Shown here: in pieces, positions 1-7,992 of the stretch
Position numbering within the stretch: the stretch's first letter is position 1
Layout of the letters: every line of letters starts with the position of its first letter
DNA from: Bacteroidales bacterium
Lineage (GTDB): Bacteria > Bacteroidota > Bacteroidia > Bacteroidales > Muribaculaceae
Reading direction: 5' to 3'
Assembly (NCBI GenBank): GCA_004555955.1
Contig: SFJG01000026.1
Coordinates: 1-33,529, forward strand
Length of the DNA: 33,529 bases
Notes under the pieces: model-generated
Database searches by the model: none
What the model was told of the DNA's origin: nothing
What the model saw: only the letters and a program-made list of their open reading frames with translations
Position numbers and translations under genes: made by a program

Positions 1-379
1 CGCCTTGTTGGTGTTCACCACCTGCTTCATGTCGGGGCTCTTGGTGGTGAAATGAGTGAATGCCGCATCGGCATAATATTGCGAATAGGCATTCTGCACT
101 TGCTCGATTGGGGCATCGCACTTGGCGTAAGCCGTCACGAAAATGGCACGACAATTTTTAGGAAGAATTTTCGAAAACTCCATGCCGTTAAGTTCCGGCA
201 TCTTTATATCAAGAAATACCAAGTCTACTTTTCCGGAAATAATCGATTTGATTGCTTCCGAAGCCGAAGAGTAGGCGTTCTCCAGTTCCAAAAACGGAGT
301 TTTATTGACAAACCCGGTAATAAGTTCTCTCGCCAGAGGTTCGTCGTCGACAACACAACATTTGATTGTAAGATCCATA
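1..379 (-). CDS. LytTR-type response regulator, N-terminus, fused in frame to an ArgC-like segment at the window edge (partial)
   Basis: The gene starts at 379 and runs off the left edge; 126 codons are visible. Residues 1-85 are a response-regulator receiver: acidic pair D11-D12, phospho-acceptor D57 in FLDIKM, and T82 in IFVTAY. After that the expected receiver end (a KPF-type lysine) and LytTR DNA-binding domain do not appear. Residues about 86-126 instead match my memory of the C-terminal part of N-acetyl-gamma-glutamyl-phosphate reductase (ArgC), including the hallmark KQVVNTNK. The crossover lies in a stretch both proteins could share (R-x-IF-x-T). The gene starts one base after the stop of the upstream histidine kinase, so the two form a LytS/LytR-type pair. 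The receiver is seen directly. The ArgC match is from memory, and whether the fusion is biological or an assembly error is open. Confidence 0.8.
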
Positions 380-380
380 A

Positions 381-1439
381 TTAGTTGTTTTTAGTGGTTA
401 GATTGATTGATAAATCAGATATAAATATGTTACCGCTTATTCCATATTCAAGATTATAATGATTGCTGTATACCAAATCAAGCCGACGTTTGAGGTTCGA
501 CAGACCGATGCCGCTACTGCTTTTGTCAGCGACCTTTTCGGGGAAAAAGCTATTCTCGGTGTGGCATCGAACGGTTTCGCCCGTGACCGTTATAGAAATC
601 ATTATAACGGAAGGTTTTGACGAAGCCATACCGTATTTGAAAGCATTTTCGATGAGCGAGATGAATAGCAACGGAGCAATCTTGAGGTCGGACGACACTT
701 GTCGAGGGATGTCGACCGAGAGTTGATGATTGGCACTGAGTCGCAGTTTCATCAGTTCTATGAAGTTGCGAACGAAGTCGAGGTCTTTTGCGAGTTCGAC
801 CTCCTGCGAATCTTCGTAGAGGGCATAGCGTAGCATTTTGCTCAGTTGATGGACGGCATCTTGCGCTCTTTCCGAATCGATTTGGATGAGCGCATAGATG
901 TTGTTGAGCGTATTGAATAAAAAGTGAGGATTGAGCTGTTTTTTGAGGTTGGCAAGCTCCATATCCTTCTGCTCTGACATTATTTTTTCGTTCATACGTT
1001 CGATTTTCGTCCAACGCATACTGAATTTCAGAGCAAGACTCAATCCGACAGAAAGCAAAGAGATTGCAAAGTTGCGAATTGCCATTACGAAGTTGCCCGG
1101 AACCGGTCCGTGCATATGCCCATCCGGCTCAGGACGGGTTAAGCTGCTCAAGAATTCAGCGCCGGATACCAACAAGATGACGAAAATCAAGACACTGACG
1201 ATGTAGAGCAGCATACGTTTTCGGAAGAGCAACCGGTCAATGAGAAAGAAATAATTGTAATAGAATACGATAATATAAACAACCGCGTGGATGTAAACGC
1301 CTAATGGTGCGGGATGATCCGGGTCGGTAAATGAATTTGTAAAAATCACTTCGGGCAAAATAAACACTATACTGATAACCAGGATGTGGGAAATCAGCGA
1401 AAGTATTGTTTTTCTATCGATTTTTACAACTTTACTCAT
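381..1439 (-). CDS. LytS/YehU-type sensor histidine kinase
   Basis: This is a 352-residue membrane kinase of the His_kinase (PF06580) family. The N-terminal half holds about four hydrophobic segments (roughly residues 12-33, 48-68, 76-94 and 117-137). A short charged coil leads to the phosphorylation motif QLNPHFLFNTLNN, with the acceptor H172. The ATPase half has the N-box IENAFKYG and a C-terminal GIGLSNLKRRL G-box. No periplasmic sensor domain is visible, so the signal is probably sensed within or near the membrane. Its start overlaps the end of the upstream permease remnant by 8 bases and its stop lies one base before the next gene's ATG, giving the order permease remnant, kinase, regulator. 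The partner is the receiver protein at the left edge. Confidence 0.93.
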   Translation of the reverse strand: MSKVVKIDRKTILSLISHILVISIVFILPEVIFTNSFTDPDHPAPLGVYIHAVVYIIVFYYNYFFLIDRLLFRKRMLLYIVSVLIFVILLVSGAEFLSSLTRPEPDGHMHGPVPGNFVMAIRNFAISLLSVGLSLALKFSMRWTKIERMNEKIMSEQKDMELANLKKQLNPHFLFNTLNNIYALIQIDSERAQDAVHQLSKMLRYALYEDSQEVELAKDLDFVRNFIELMKLRLSANHQLSVDIPRQVSSDLKIAPLLFISLIENAFKYGMASSKPSVIMISITVTGETVRCHTENSFFPEKVADKSSSGIGLSNLKRRLDLVYSNHYNLEYGISGNIFISDLSINLTTKNN

Positions 1440-1734
1440 ATCTCAAAGCTTCAATAGGGTCAAGGTTTGCCGCCTTTTTCGCAGGGTACCAACCGAAGAA
1501 TATACCGGTTACACTACATACTACGAACGACAAAATTACGGAAAATATTTGAATTGACACAGGCCAATTCAATAATATTTTCACACAAAATGAAGCAGCG
1601 GCACCAAAAATAACGCCGATGATACCTCCTGTAACACTGATAATTATCGATTCGATGAGGAATTGCGTGAGAATATCAATACCTCGAGCACCAATGCTCA
1701 TACGCAATCCGATTTCGCGAGTGCGTCTGTACAT
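1432..1734 (-). pseudogene. 5'-truncated MacB/FtsX-type ABC transporter permease remnant
   Basis: One hundred residues match only the C-terminal end of MacB-type permeases: the REIGLRMSIGARGIDIL loop, then three hydrophobic segments and the closing PAKKAANLDPIEALRYE motif. Full-length family members are about 400 residues or more, so the periplasmic domain and first TM helix are missing. An in-frame TGA lies two codons before the ATG. Just upstream, ATGAAC followed by ATGTAC resembles a decayed version of the family's NIMY motif with small deletions, which suggests indel decay rather than a new start (inference). It is the first open frame of a unit with the downstream kinase and regulator. 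It is unlikely to work as a transporter; a regulatory membrane fragment cannot be excluded. Confidence 0.8.
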
Positions 1735-1770
1735 TGTTCATTCGAAAAATCACCAAGTCGGCTTTGCTGT

Positions 1771-1809
1771 CTTGTAGAACCTATTTTTTTTGAAAAAAAT
1801 AGCTACAAG
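1771..1809. repeat. Long A/T-rich inverted repeat (hairpin) upstream of the PrsW gene
   Basis: Arm CTTGTAG (1771-1777) pairs with CTACAAG (1803-1809), and CTATTTTTTT (1781-1790) pairs perfectly with AAAAAAATAG (1793-1802). There is a three-base bulge (aac) and a two-base loop. The element sits between the truncated permease and the promoter of the next, divergent gene. It could be an operator, a transcription stop in either direction, or the scar of a small mobile element. Confidence 0.7.
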
Positions 1810-1825
1810 TCTCAGCGAAAATACT

Positions 1826-1833
1826 TACATTTG
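1826..1833 (+). promoter_or_regulatory. Bacteroidetes -7 promoter box for the PrsW operon
   Basis: TACATTTG matches the Bacteroidetes sigma-70 -7 consensus TAnnTTTG exactly and lies 16 bases before the chosen ATG (1850). A canonical TTTG -33 element is not evident; that position is occupied by the arm of the inverted repeat at 1771-1809. The leader would be very short. Confidence 0.55.
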
Positions 1834-1849
1834 TGAAAAACATAAGACT

Positions 1850-3030
1850 ATGAACAACTATTGCATGTACTGTGGGGCTAAATTGTCGCCCGGAGATAGT
1901 TATTGCAGCGTTTGCGGTGTGAAAATCGAAGACACACCGATGCCACCTCAACCTCCTATAACGACAACGATGCCCCCTACTCCACCCATACCGACCGACG
2001 TTGCACAAACGCCACCGCCGCCACCATTCGAATGTCGCAACATCTACAGTGCACCCGAATCGCGCAAATCGTTTGTCGAATCGTTCAGTGAATACTTCGG
2101 CAACAGCACCGTAAATTTCCGAATCAAAGACTTGTTTTCCGACGTGTTTAAGCGCCATAGTCTGAGCGACGCCGAAGAAATATTCATCTGCGGCACACGC
2201 TATACCACGCCACCTCTCTACGCCGTGCGCTTCAGTTGGCCTAGACCATGGCTCTACAGCCGCGTGCTGCTGATTATGGTTATGGCTTTCGTTATGCTTA
2301 TGATGTGCCTTGTGATGTTCGACAGCACAAACGCAATACCCGGAATCATCGTCGTCGGTTCGTTTGCCATGCCGCTGACCACGATGATGCTTTTCCTCGA
2401 ATTGAATGCCTACCGCGACGTGAGCGTCTACAAGATAATTGTAACCTTTCTCGTTGGCGGATGCGCCTCACTGCTCGCCACGATGATTCTTTATACATTC
2501 TTCACCCCCGGAATGGATTTCCTCGGCGCCATAATAATCGGCGTGGTCGAAGAAATCGGCAAGTTGATTATTGTCTACTACTCCATCAGCCGACTCCGCA
2601 CCTGCCGCATACTTACCGGTCTGCTCATAGGTTCTGCCGTTGGCGCGGGATTTGCCGCTTTCGAATCGGCAGGCTACGCATTCAACTACCTTCTTGACGA
2701 GGGAGGCGGGCTCTACACTATGTTCGACGTAATCGTGCTCCGCGGCATTCTCGCCCCCGGTGGACACGTCGCTTGGGCTGCCATTACCGGGGCTGCCATC
2801 GTAATGGCTAAAGGAAATCGCCGACTGAATACCGACATACTTACGTCCGGAAAATTCCTCAAACTTTTTGCCATACCCGTTGTGCTCCACGCTATTTGGG
2901 ATATGCCCATCGGTATCGGTGAGGACATTCTCCTTATTCCGACACTGCTTACCGTTGCTGTTTGGGCTGTGCTCATTGCACTAATCAACGTCGGATTAAC
3001 AGAAGTTAGAAACATAAATATTACTCACAT

Positions 3031-3034
<4 letters not shown>
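1850..3034 (+). CDS. Zinc-ribbon PrsW-family intramembrane glutamic protease
   Basis: The protein has 394 residues. A zinc ribbon opens it (C5, C8, C19, C22), followed by a Pro/Thr-rich linker (about 30-60), a soluble segment (60-130) and about eight membrane helices. The membrane part carries the PrsW/CPBP-like catalytic signature in order: E234-E235-x-x-K238, F268-x-x-x-E272, H306 and H347-x-x-W350-D351. PrsW proteases cleave membrane proteins within or next to the bilayer, for example anti-sigma factors in Bacillus; the substrate here is unknown. I chose ATG 1850 over an in-frame ATG at 1790 because the zinc ribbon begins there and the -7 box TACATTTG lies between the two. Its stop overlaps the next start as ATGA, so the downstream zinc-ribbon/BACON protein is an obvious candidate partner or substrate (inference). 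Confidence 0.88.
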
Positions 3035-3531
<497 letters not shown>

Positions 3532-3580
3532 TAAGCCTAAAGAGCCCGAAAAGCAAAAGAAGCAAGGCAATTCGAAAAAG

Positions 3581-4324
3581 ATGCTACCTATTATAATCGC
3601 GGCGGTTTGTGCTGTAGTGTTAATCGTTGTCGGCTTGTTCGTTTGGAATTGGTATGCAAACGCAGCGACCTACATCACGCTCAACGAAAGCGAACTGACA
3701 TTCGGCAAAGCAGGCTCGTCGAAATCAATCAGCGTAGAACATGACGGTCATTCGTGGGATATCGAAACGACGCCTTTTTGGGCACACGCCGTAAAGAATG
3801 AAACGTCGTTTACCGTAACTTGCACAGCCAACACAACCGGCAAAGACCGCCAAGGCTTTATCGTTGTCAAGTCGGGTCATGTTACAGCCCAACTCGCCGT
3901 AACCCAAAAAGCACACGCCTCCTACATCCGACTCTCCGAAAGCGAACTCAATGTAGACCGCACCGGCGGCGCTGCCGACGTAAGAATCGAATCCGACAGC
4001 AACGATTTCGACATCCAAGCACCCCACTTCTGCCACATTGAGAAGAACGATACCGGCATCAAGATAACTTTTGACGCCAACGACGGCAAATCGCGCGAAG
4101 GCGAAATCATCGTCAGCGATGGCAACGTCAGTGCTTCTCTACACTTCCAACAAGAAGGCGGATGTGACTTCTGCGGTGGTGAAGGGACCGTCCGTTGCTC
4201 GCAATGCGGCGGCTCCGGTCAGATATCCGAATGGGGATTATTCTCCGGCACAACAACGAGACCATGTGGCAGTTGCGGCGGAACCGGACGCATCCCGTGT
4301 CCGCACTGCACAAGTGGCAACTAA
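3581..4324 (+). CDS. TM-anchored BACON-domain protein with DnaJ-type zinc fingers; C-terminal half of a frameshifted gene
   Basis: From the in-frame ATG at 3581 the frame gives 247 residues. A single membrane helix (3-24) comes first, then two BACON-like beta domains (about 30-110 and 114-191), each opening with a (L/E)SEL motif and closing on a beta strand ending in Q(K/Q). The tail has four CxxCxGxG-type units (C195/C198, C206/C209, C229/C232, C240/C243) like the DnaJ central zinc domain. Upstream of the ATG the same frame is open and reads as a basic Lys/Pro-rich stretch. Positive charges just before the helix predict that the Pro-Glu rod is cytoplasmic and the BACON domains are outside. 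With the frame at 3031 this would be a single protein of about 430 residues. BACON domains usually bind carbohydrate or mucin; the role here is unknown. Confidence 0.75.
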   Translation: MLPIIIAAVCAVVLIVVGLFVWNWYANAATYITLNESELTFGKAGSSKSISVEHDGHSWDIETTPFWAHAVKNETSFTVTCTANTTGKDRQGFIVVKSGHVTAQLAVTQKAHASYIRLSESELNVDRTGGAADVRIESDSNDFDIQAPHFCHIEKNDTGIKITFDANDGKSREGEIIVSDGNVSASLHFQQEGGCDFCGGEGTVRCSQCGGSGQISEWGLFSGTTTRPCGSCGGTGRIPCPHCTSGN

Positions 4325-5724
4325 AACAGGAAGGTGCGCTCGAGCCAGTAGGTAGCCATCCCGGCTAAATAGCCGATGAATGCTATCAACGAAATGTGCC
4401 GAGCGTACCAGCCGAAAGTCATTTTCTCCGACCCCATAACAACGACGCCTGCCGCACTACCTACTATCAGCAAACTGCCGCCCACTCCGGCGCAGTATGC
4501 CAGAAGTTGCCAGAAGAGTCCGTCTTGGACAAACATCATAGCCATCGGGTCGGTAGTGACAGGCGATGCCACTTCGTACATACCGATACAACCCGCCACG
4601 AGAGGTACATTGTCGACAACCGACGATGCCATACCGATTATGCCCGTCACGAGATAGGCATTGCCGTCGGTCGTGCGTTCCAGCCACATACCGAATTGCG
4701 ACAACACGCCGATTTCGCTCAACGACGCCACGGTCATCAAGATGCCAAGGAAGAACAGAATGGTCGACATATCGATTTTGTGAAGCGTCTTCGACACACG
4801 TTGCCCGAGCGTGCCCTCGGCTTCATGCTCGTGACGCAGAAACACTTCGGTCATCGTCCAAAGGACACCCAACACAAGAAGGATACCCATAAACGGAGGC
4901 AATCCCGTAAACGAGCGGAAGAACGGGACAAACATCAGTCCACCAACACCGACAACAAACACGGCAACGCGCTCCTCCTTGGTCAATATCATCTTGTTGA
5001 GTTCCTTTTTCGACGGCTCTTTTTCCAAATTGCCTTTCAACTTATATTGAAGAATAAACGTCGGAACGAGTATCGACACCACCGATGGCAACAGCACTTC
5101 TTTGACAACGCCGATAGATGTTATATTACCCTTAATCCACAGCATGATGGTTGTAACGTCGCCGATTGGCGAGAATGCACCGCCGGCATTGGCGGCAAGG
5201 ATTATCATTGCGGCAAATATCATTCGGTCCGACTTCTCGGGCACTAACTTGCGCAGCACCATTACCATAAGAATAGTCGTTGTCAAGTTGTCGAGAACTG
5301 CCGACAGAAAGAACGTTATTGCAACAAAACGCCAAAGCAAAAGGCGTTTGCCTCGCGTTGCCAGTTTCGACCTGACAAAATTGAGTCCGCCATGGCTGTC
5401 AACAACTTCGACTATCGTCATTGCGCCCATCAGGAAAAACAGAATTTCGCAAGTGTCGCCGAGATGCTCAAGCAGCACTTTCTGCCCTATGAATTGGCGT
5501 GCCGCGGCTACCCGGTCGTCGAGATGGAAGACCTCCATAAATTTTGAAAACTCTTCAGCATGAAATTTGCTGACATACTCCGGACAGCCGAACATATACA
5601 ATGTCCAACACACCGTGCACATTAGTAACGCTATGGCTGTCTTATTGACTTTCAACCCATTCTCAAGTGCTATACAAGTATAGCCAAGCAAGAATACTAC
5701 TACTATTGAAAAAGATAGAAACAT
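4321..5724 (-). CDS. nhaD: NhaD-type sodium:proton antiporter
   Basis: This 467-residue protein has about twelve hydrophobic segments and matches the NhaD / ion transporter (IT) superfamily. Recognisable stretches include the LDNLTTTI motif in the middle and its inverted-repeat counterpart SSVVDNVPLVAG, the paired Asp/Asn segments thought to hold the ion site. It exports sodium in exchange for protons at the inner membrane, giving salt and pH tolerance. It stands alone on the minus strand with its own -7 box upstream. Its stop codon overlaps the stop of the convergent BACON gene (TAG at 4321-4323, TAA at 4322-4324), so there is no space for a separate terminator between them. Length is normal for the family. 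Confidence 0.92.
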   Translation of the reverse strand: MFLSFSIVVVFLLGYTCIALENGLKVNKTAIALLMCTVCWTLYMFGCPEYVSKFHAEEFSKFMEVFHLDDRVAAARQFIGQKVLLEHLGDTCEILFFLMGAMTIVEVVDSHGGLNFVRSKLATRGKRLLLWRFVAITFFLSAVLDNLTTTILMVMVLRKLVPEKSDRMIFAAMIILAANAGGAFSPIGDVTTIMLWIKGNITSIGVVKEVLLPSVVSILVPTFILQYKLKGNLEKEPSKKELNKMILTKEERVAVFVVGVGGLMFVPFFRSFTGLPPFMGILLVLGVLWTMTEVFLRHEHEAEGTLGQRVSKTLHKIDMSTILFFLGILMTVASLSEIGVLSQFGMWLERTTDGNAYLVTGIIGMASSVVDNVPLVAGCIGMYEVASPVTTDPMAMMFVQDGLFWQLLAYCAGVGGSLLIVGSAAGVVVMGSEKMTFGWYARHISLIAFIGYLAGMATYWLERTFLF

Positions 5725-5762
5725 AATTAAGTCGTCTTCTATAGGTTCCGTGTTTGCTCTTG

Positions 5763-5770
5763 CAAAATTA
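5763..5770 (-). promoter_or_regulatory. -7 promoter box for nhaD
   Basis: On the minus strand this reads TAATTTTG, a full match to TAnnTTTG, about 39 bases upstream of the nhaD ATG. The sequence further upstream is A/T-rich without a clear TTTG -33 element. Confidence 0.5.
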
Positions 5771-5930
5771 CGGAAAAAATTCTTTAATTTAAATACACAC
5801 GATAATTTTTCAGTTTGTTTAACAAAACCCGCCTAAAAATAAGCAAACTCAATAGAAAATGTTTGATTGGCTCGGCAACCTTGACGGCTTTGTTTGTCCG
5901 ACTCTCTGCTACCGAATTTACAAGAATTAG

Positions 5931-6854
5931 TTACGACTTTGCGCGATTGATGATGTAGATGCCGGCGGTGGCAAGCGTTGCCGCAACAACGTATTTCATA
6001 TAAAATGTTTCGCCGAGGCAAATACAAGATGTAACGGCGCCGACTACGGGAATGAGCGAATTGAAAATCGCCACTTTGCCGATAGGATTGCAACTAAGCA
6101 ACTTGTTGTAGAGCGCAAAACCTACCGTTGAGATGGCAATCAAGAGCAACAAGATAACAATACCCGTCGCCGTAACTTGCCCGAACGAGCCACCTGCAAC
6201 ATATCCGGCAACGACGAGCAACACGCCGCCGATTGCCAGACTATAGCCCGTACCGACGAAAATGTCGACGCGACGGCTCAGTCCGCGCGTCATCAATCCC
6301 GCGAATGCCGAACAGAGTGCGTTGAGTATAATCATTCCGTCTCCGCTAAACGAGAAACCATCGGTTGAGTCGGCATTCGAAAAATTGAGAACAACCACTC
6401 CGGCAATACCTACGCAGCAGCCGAGTAGTTTTTTGGAGGTTAGTCGGTCGCTCTCGAAAAACATACAAGCCAAAATGACCAGCAGGAATACGCTCATAGA
6501 GTTGAGAATCGCCGCACGTGCGCCGGGGCTATACGAAAGCCCGAAATAGAAAAACGCATAGTGGAGTGTGGTGTTGACAATCGCAAAGGCAACAACGTAT
6601 AGCCACCCCGAACCGCCCGCCACGGCAAATCGGCGATGAGCGGCACGAGCAATGGCGAGAATTATCATGCCCGAAATGGTAAAGCGCACGCCGGCAAACA
6701 CCATCTTGCTGCCCGTCATATCGGCAGTGATGGCAAATTCGCCAAAGCCTAACTTGATGAGCGGATAAGCCCACCCCCACGCAATTGCCGCGGTGAGGGC
6801 AAACACAACCACCCATAGCGGGCGCTGAAAAATGGTAGGAGAGTCGTTACCCAT
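5931..6854 (-). CDS. EamA/DMT-family transporter
   Basis: The 307-residue protein has ten hydrophobic segments in two halves, the usual size and layout of the drug/metabolite transporter superfamily with two EamA domains. Each half contains a typical pattern, for example AWGWAYPLIKLG near the start and NSLIPVVGAVTSCICLGE near the end of the second half. The substrate cannot be told from sequence; family members export amino acids, sugars or nucleotide derivatives. It starts 24 bases after the stop of the GlpR-type regulator and has no obvious promoter of its own, so it is probably expressed with that gene. This may hint at a link to glycerol-phosphate metabolism or may be chance. Confidence 0.9.
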   Translation of the reverse strand: MGNDSPTIFQRPLWVVVFALTAAIAWGWAYPLIKLGFGEFAITADMTGSKMVFAGVRFTISGMIILAIARAAHRRFAVAGGSGWLYVVAFAIVNTTLHYAFFYFGLSYSPGARAAILNSMSVFLLVILACMFFESDRLTSKKLLGCCVGIAGVVVLNFSNADSTDGFSFSGDGMIILNALCSAFAGLMTRGLSRRVDIFVGTGYSLAIGGVLLVVAGYVAGGSFGQVTATGIVILLLLIAISTVGFALYNKLLSCNPIGKVAIFNSLIPVVGAVTSCICLGETFYMKYVVAATLATAGIYIINRAKS

Positions 6855-6878
6855 ATATTATATAAGGTATAGCGCCCG

Positions 6879-7658
6879 TCAAGAATGCAGTTGACCGCCG
6901 ACGATTGTGAGCTCGATGCCCATTTCTTCGATACGCCGCGCCGTAGCCGCCGGAATCTTCGAGTCGGTAATGATGTGGTCGACCTCTTCCATATCGGAGA
7001 TTTTGCTGAAGCCGCGACGCCCGAACTTCGACGAATCGGCGAGAACAATAGTCTTCTGCGCTGTCTGCATCATCACACGATTGAGCATAGCCTCCATCAT
7101 GTCGGTGGTCGTAATGCCGAAGTCGAGGTCGATGCCGTCGACACCTATATATAATTTACTGCACGAGAAATCGGCGAGCGCCGACTCGGCATACTTGCCC
7201 ACTACCGACAGACTGCTGTGGCGCAACATACCGCCAAGCTGAATAATATCGACGTTGCGGTCTTTCGAAAGTATGGTAGCCACCTCGAGCGATGCGGTGA
7301 TGACAGTCAACTTGTCGGTCGTCACAATGTTGCGAGCAAGAGCGTGCATAGTGGTTCCCGAAGCGATAAGAATAGAATCTTTCGGCGTTATCAACGAAGC
7401 CGCCTTGGCACCGATTGCACGCTTTTCTTCAACACATAGCTTCTCCTTATCACTAACGTTCCTGTTATCAATATAAGGGTCAATCAAAATTGCCTTACCA
7501 TGATTTCGGTAAAGCTTTTTTGCCCTTTCGAGTTCTGTCAAGTCCTTTCGTATCGTAACCGACGACACGTTAAGTTGCTCCGCCAATTCGGTCACCAAGA
7601 TAGAATTGTGCTGCATCAAGGCATTCAATATAAACGTATGTCGTTCCTCTTTTGTCAT
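6879..7658 (-). CDS. glpR: GlpR-like DeoR-family transcriptional repressor
   Basis: The 259-residue protein has an N-terminal DeoR winged helix-turn-helix (about residues 5-57; the recognition helix is near SSVTIRKDLTEL) and a DeoR sensor domain (about 75-235) with the phosphate-sugar signature ILIASGTT and a VGVDG-like IGVDGID segment. DeoR members respond to phosphorylated sugars, and GlpR responds to G3P. I placed the start at 7658 (MTKEER) because the family begins there; the open frame extends 41 codons further upstream, through the likely promoter. It is divergent from glpA across a 334-bp control region with two dyads, which supports control of the glp genes (inference). The EamA gene follows 24 bases downstream. 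Confidence 0.88.
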   Translation of the reverse strand: MTKEERHTFILNALMQHNSILVTELAEQLNVSSVTIRKDLTELERAKKLYRNHGKAILIDPYIDNRNVSDKEKLCVEEKRAIGAKAASLITPKDSILIASGTTMHALARNIVTTDKLTVITASLEVATILSKDRNVDIIQLGGMLRHSSLSVVGKYAESALADFSCSKLYIGVDGIDLDFGITTTDMMEAMLNRVMMQTAQKTIVLADSSKFGRRGFSKISDMEEVDHIITDSKIPAATARRIEEMGIELTIVGGQLHS

Positions 7659-7697
7659 ATTTTTCTTAGAGCAATTATTATCATCTTCAAAGGTGAG

Positions 7698-7705
7698 CAA
7701 AAATA
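7698..7705 (-). promoter_or_regulatory. -7 promoter box for glpR
   Basis: On the minus strand it reads TATTTTTG, matching TAnnTTTG, about 40 bases upstream of the chosen GlpR start. This supports the shorter start, since the longer frame would cover it. Confidence 0.45.
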
Positions 7706-7761
7706 TTAAGAATTGAAAGTAATTTGTGTTAATCTTTGATAAACGACACACTTTTGAGTAT

Positions 7762-7782
7762 GTTAACGCTTTCGCGTTCAAC
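7762..7782. promoter_or_regulatory. Dyad 1 in the glpR-glpA control region (candidate GlpR operator)
   Basis: GTTAACGC (7762-7769) and GCGTTCAAC (7774-7782) form a dyad around TTTC with one extra base in the right arm. TTTCG next to TTCAA recurs at 7802-7811, a repeated half-site of the kind DeoR proteins use. It lies between the two divergent -7 boxes. Confidence 0.4.
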
Positions 7783-7814
7783 TCAAAACAAAGTCATTTA
7801 GTTTCGTTCAAAAA

Positions 7815-7830
7815 TATGTTATGAAACATA
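7815..7830. promoter_or_regulatory. Dyad 2 in the glpR-glpA control region (candidate GlpR operator)
   Basis: TATGTT (7815-7820) and AACATA (7825-7830) are perfect inverted repeats around ATGA, with weaker symmetry extending to CAAAA and ATTTG outside. It is followed by a T7-G-A8 tract (7850-7865) that could act as an upstream activating A-tract for the glpA promoter. The rest of the 334-bp gap (7659-7992) shows no gene. Confidence 0.4.
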
Positions 7831-7899
7831 ATTTGAAAAAAAGTGCAATTTTTTTTGAAAAAAAACTTGATAATATTTCGTTATAATAAATTTTGTTTC

Positions 7900-7907
7900 T
7901 ACATTTG
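7900..7907 (+). promoter_or_regulatory. -7 promoter box for the glpABCT operon
   Basis: TACATTTG is an exact TAnnTTTG match. TTTCG at 7876-7880 lies at about the spacing expected for the -33 element (TTTG), with one mismatch. The leader to the glpA ATG at 7993 would be about 80 bases. Confidence 0.55.
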
Positions 7908-7992
7908 TTGCGGAATGAAATCTAAACGGATTATAATGGTAAATTTTTAAGGATTTCTATTTCGAAGTGAAAGCATAAAAACAAAAACAAAT

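Noticed and set aside
550..1014. 154-codon minus-strand frame within the LytS kinase gene
   Set aside because: It is an alternate frame of the same strand inside a gene with all kinase motifs.
1790..1849. Longer start of the PrsW protein at 1790
   Set aside because: The -7 box and inverted repeat lie in this segment and the zinc ribbon begins at 1850.
4396..5247. 283-codon plus-strand frame opposite nhaD
   Set aside because: It lies wholly inside a clear antiporter gene and is rich in His/Arg/Gln typical of a shadow frame.
5859..5930. Small plus-strand frame of 23 codons beginning MFDWLGNLDG
   Set aside because: There is no promoter box, no recognisable family and no conservation evidence; it sits downstream of the EamA gene on the other strand.
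5820..5930. Possible riboswitch or terminator around GGCTCGGCAACC downstream of EamA
   Set aside because: I could not build a convincing fold or match to a known class, and no T-run follows.
7659..7781. Longer N-terminus of the GlpR protein
   Set aside because: It would place 41 non-family residues before the winged helix and cover the likely promoter at 7698-7705.
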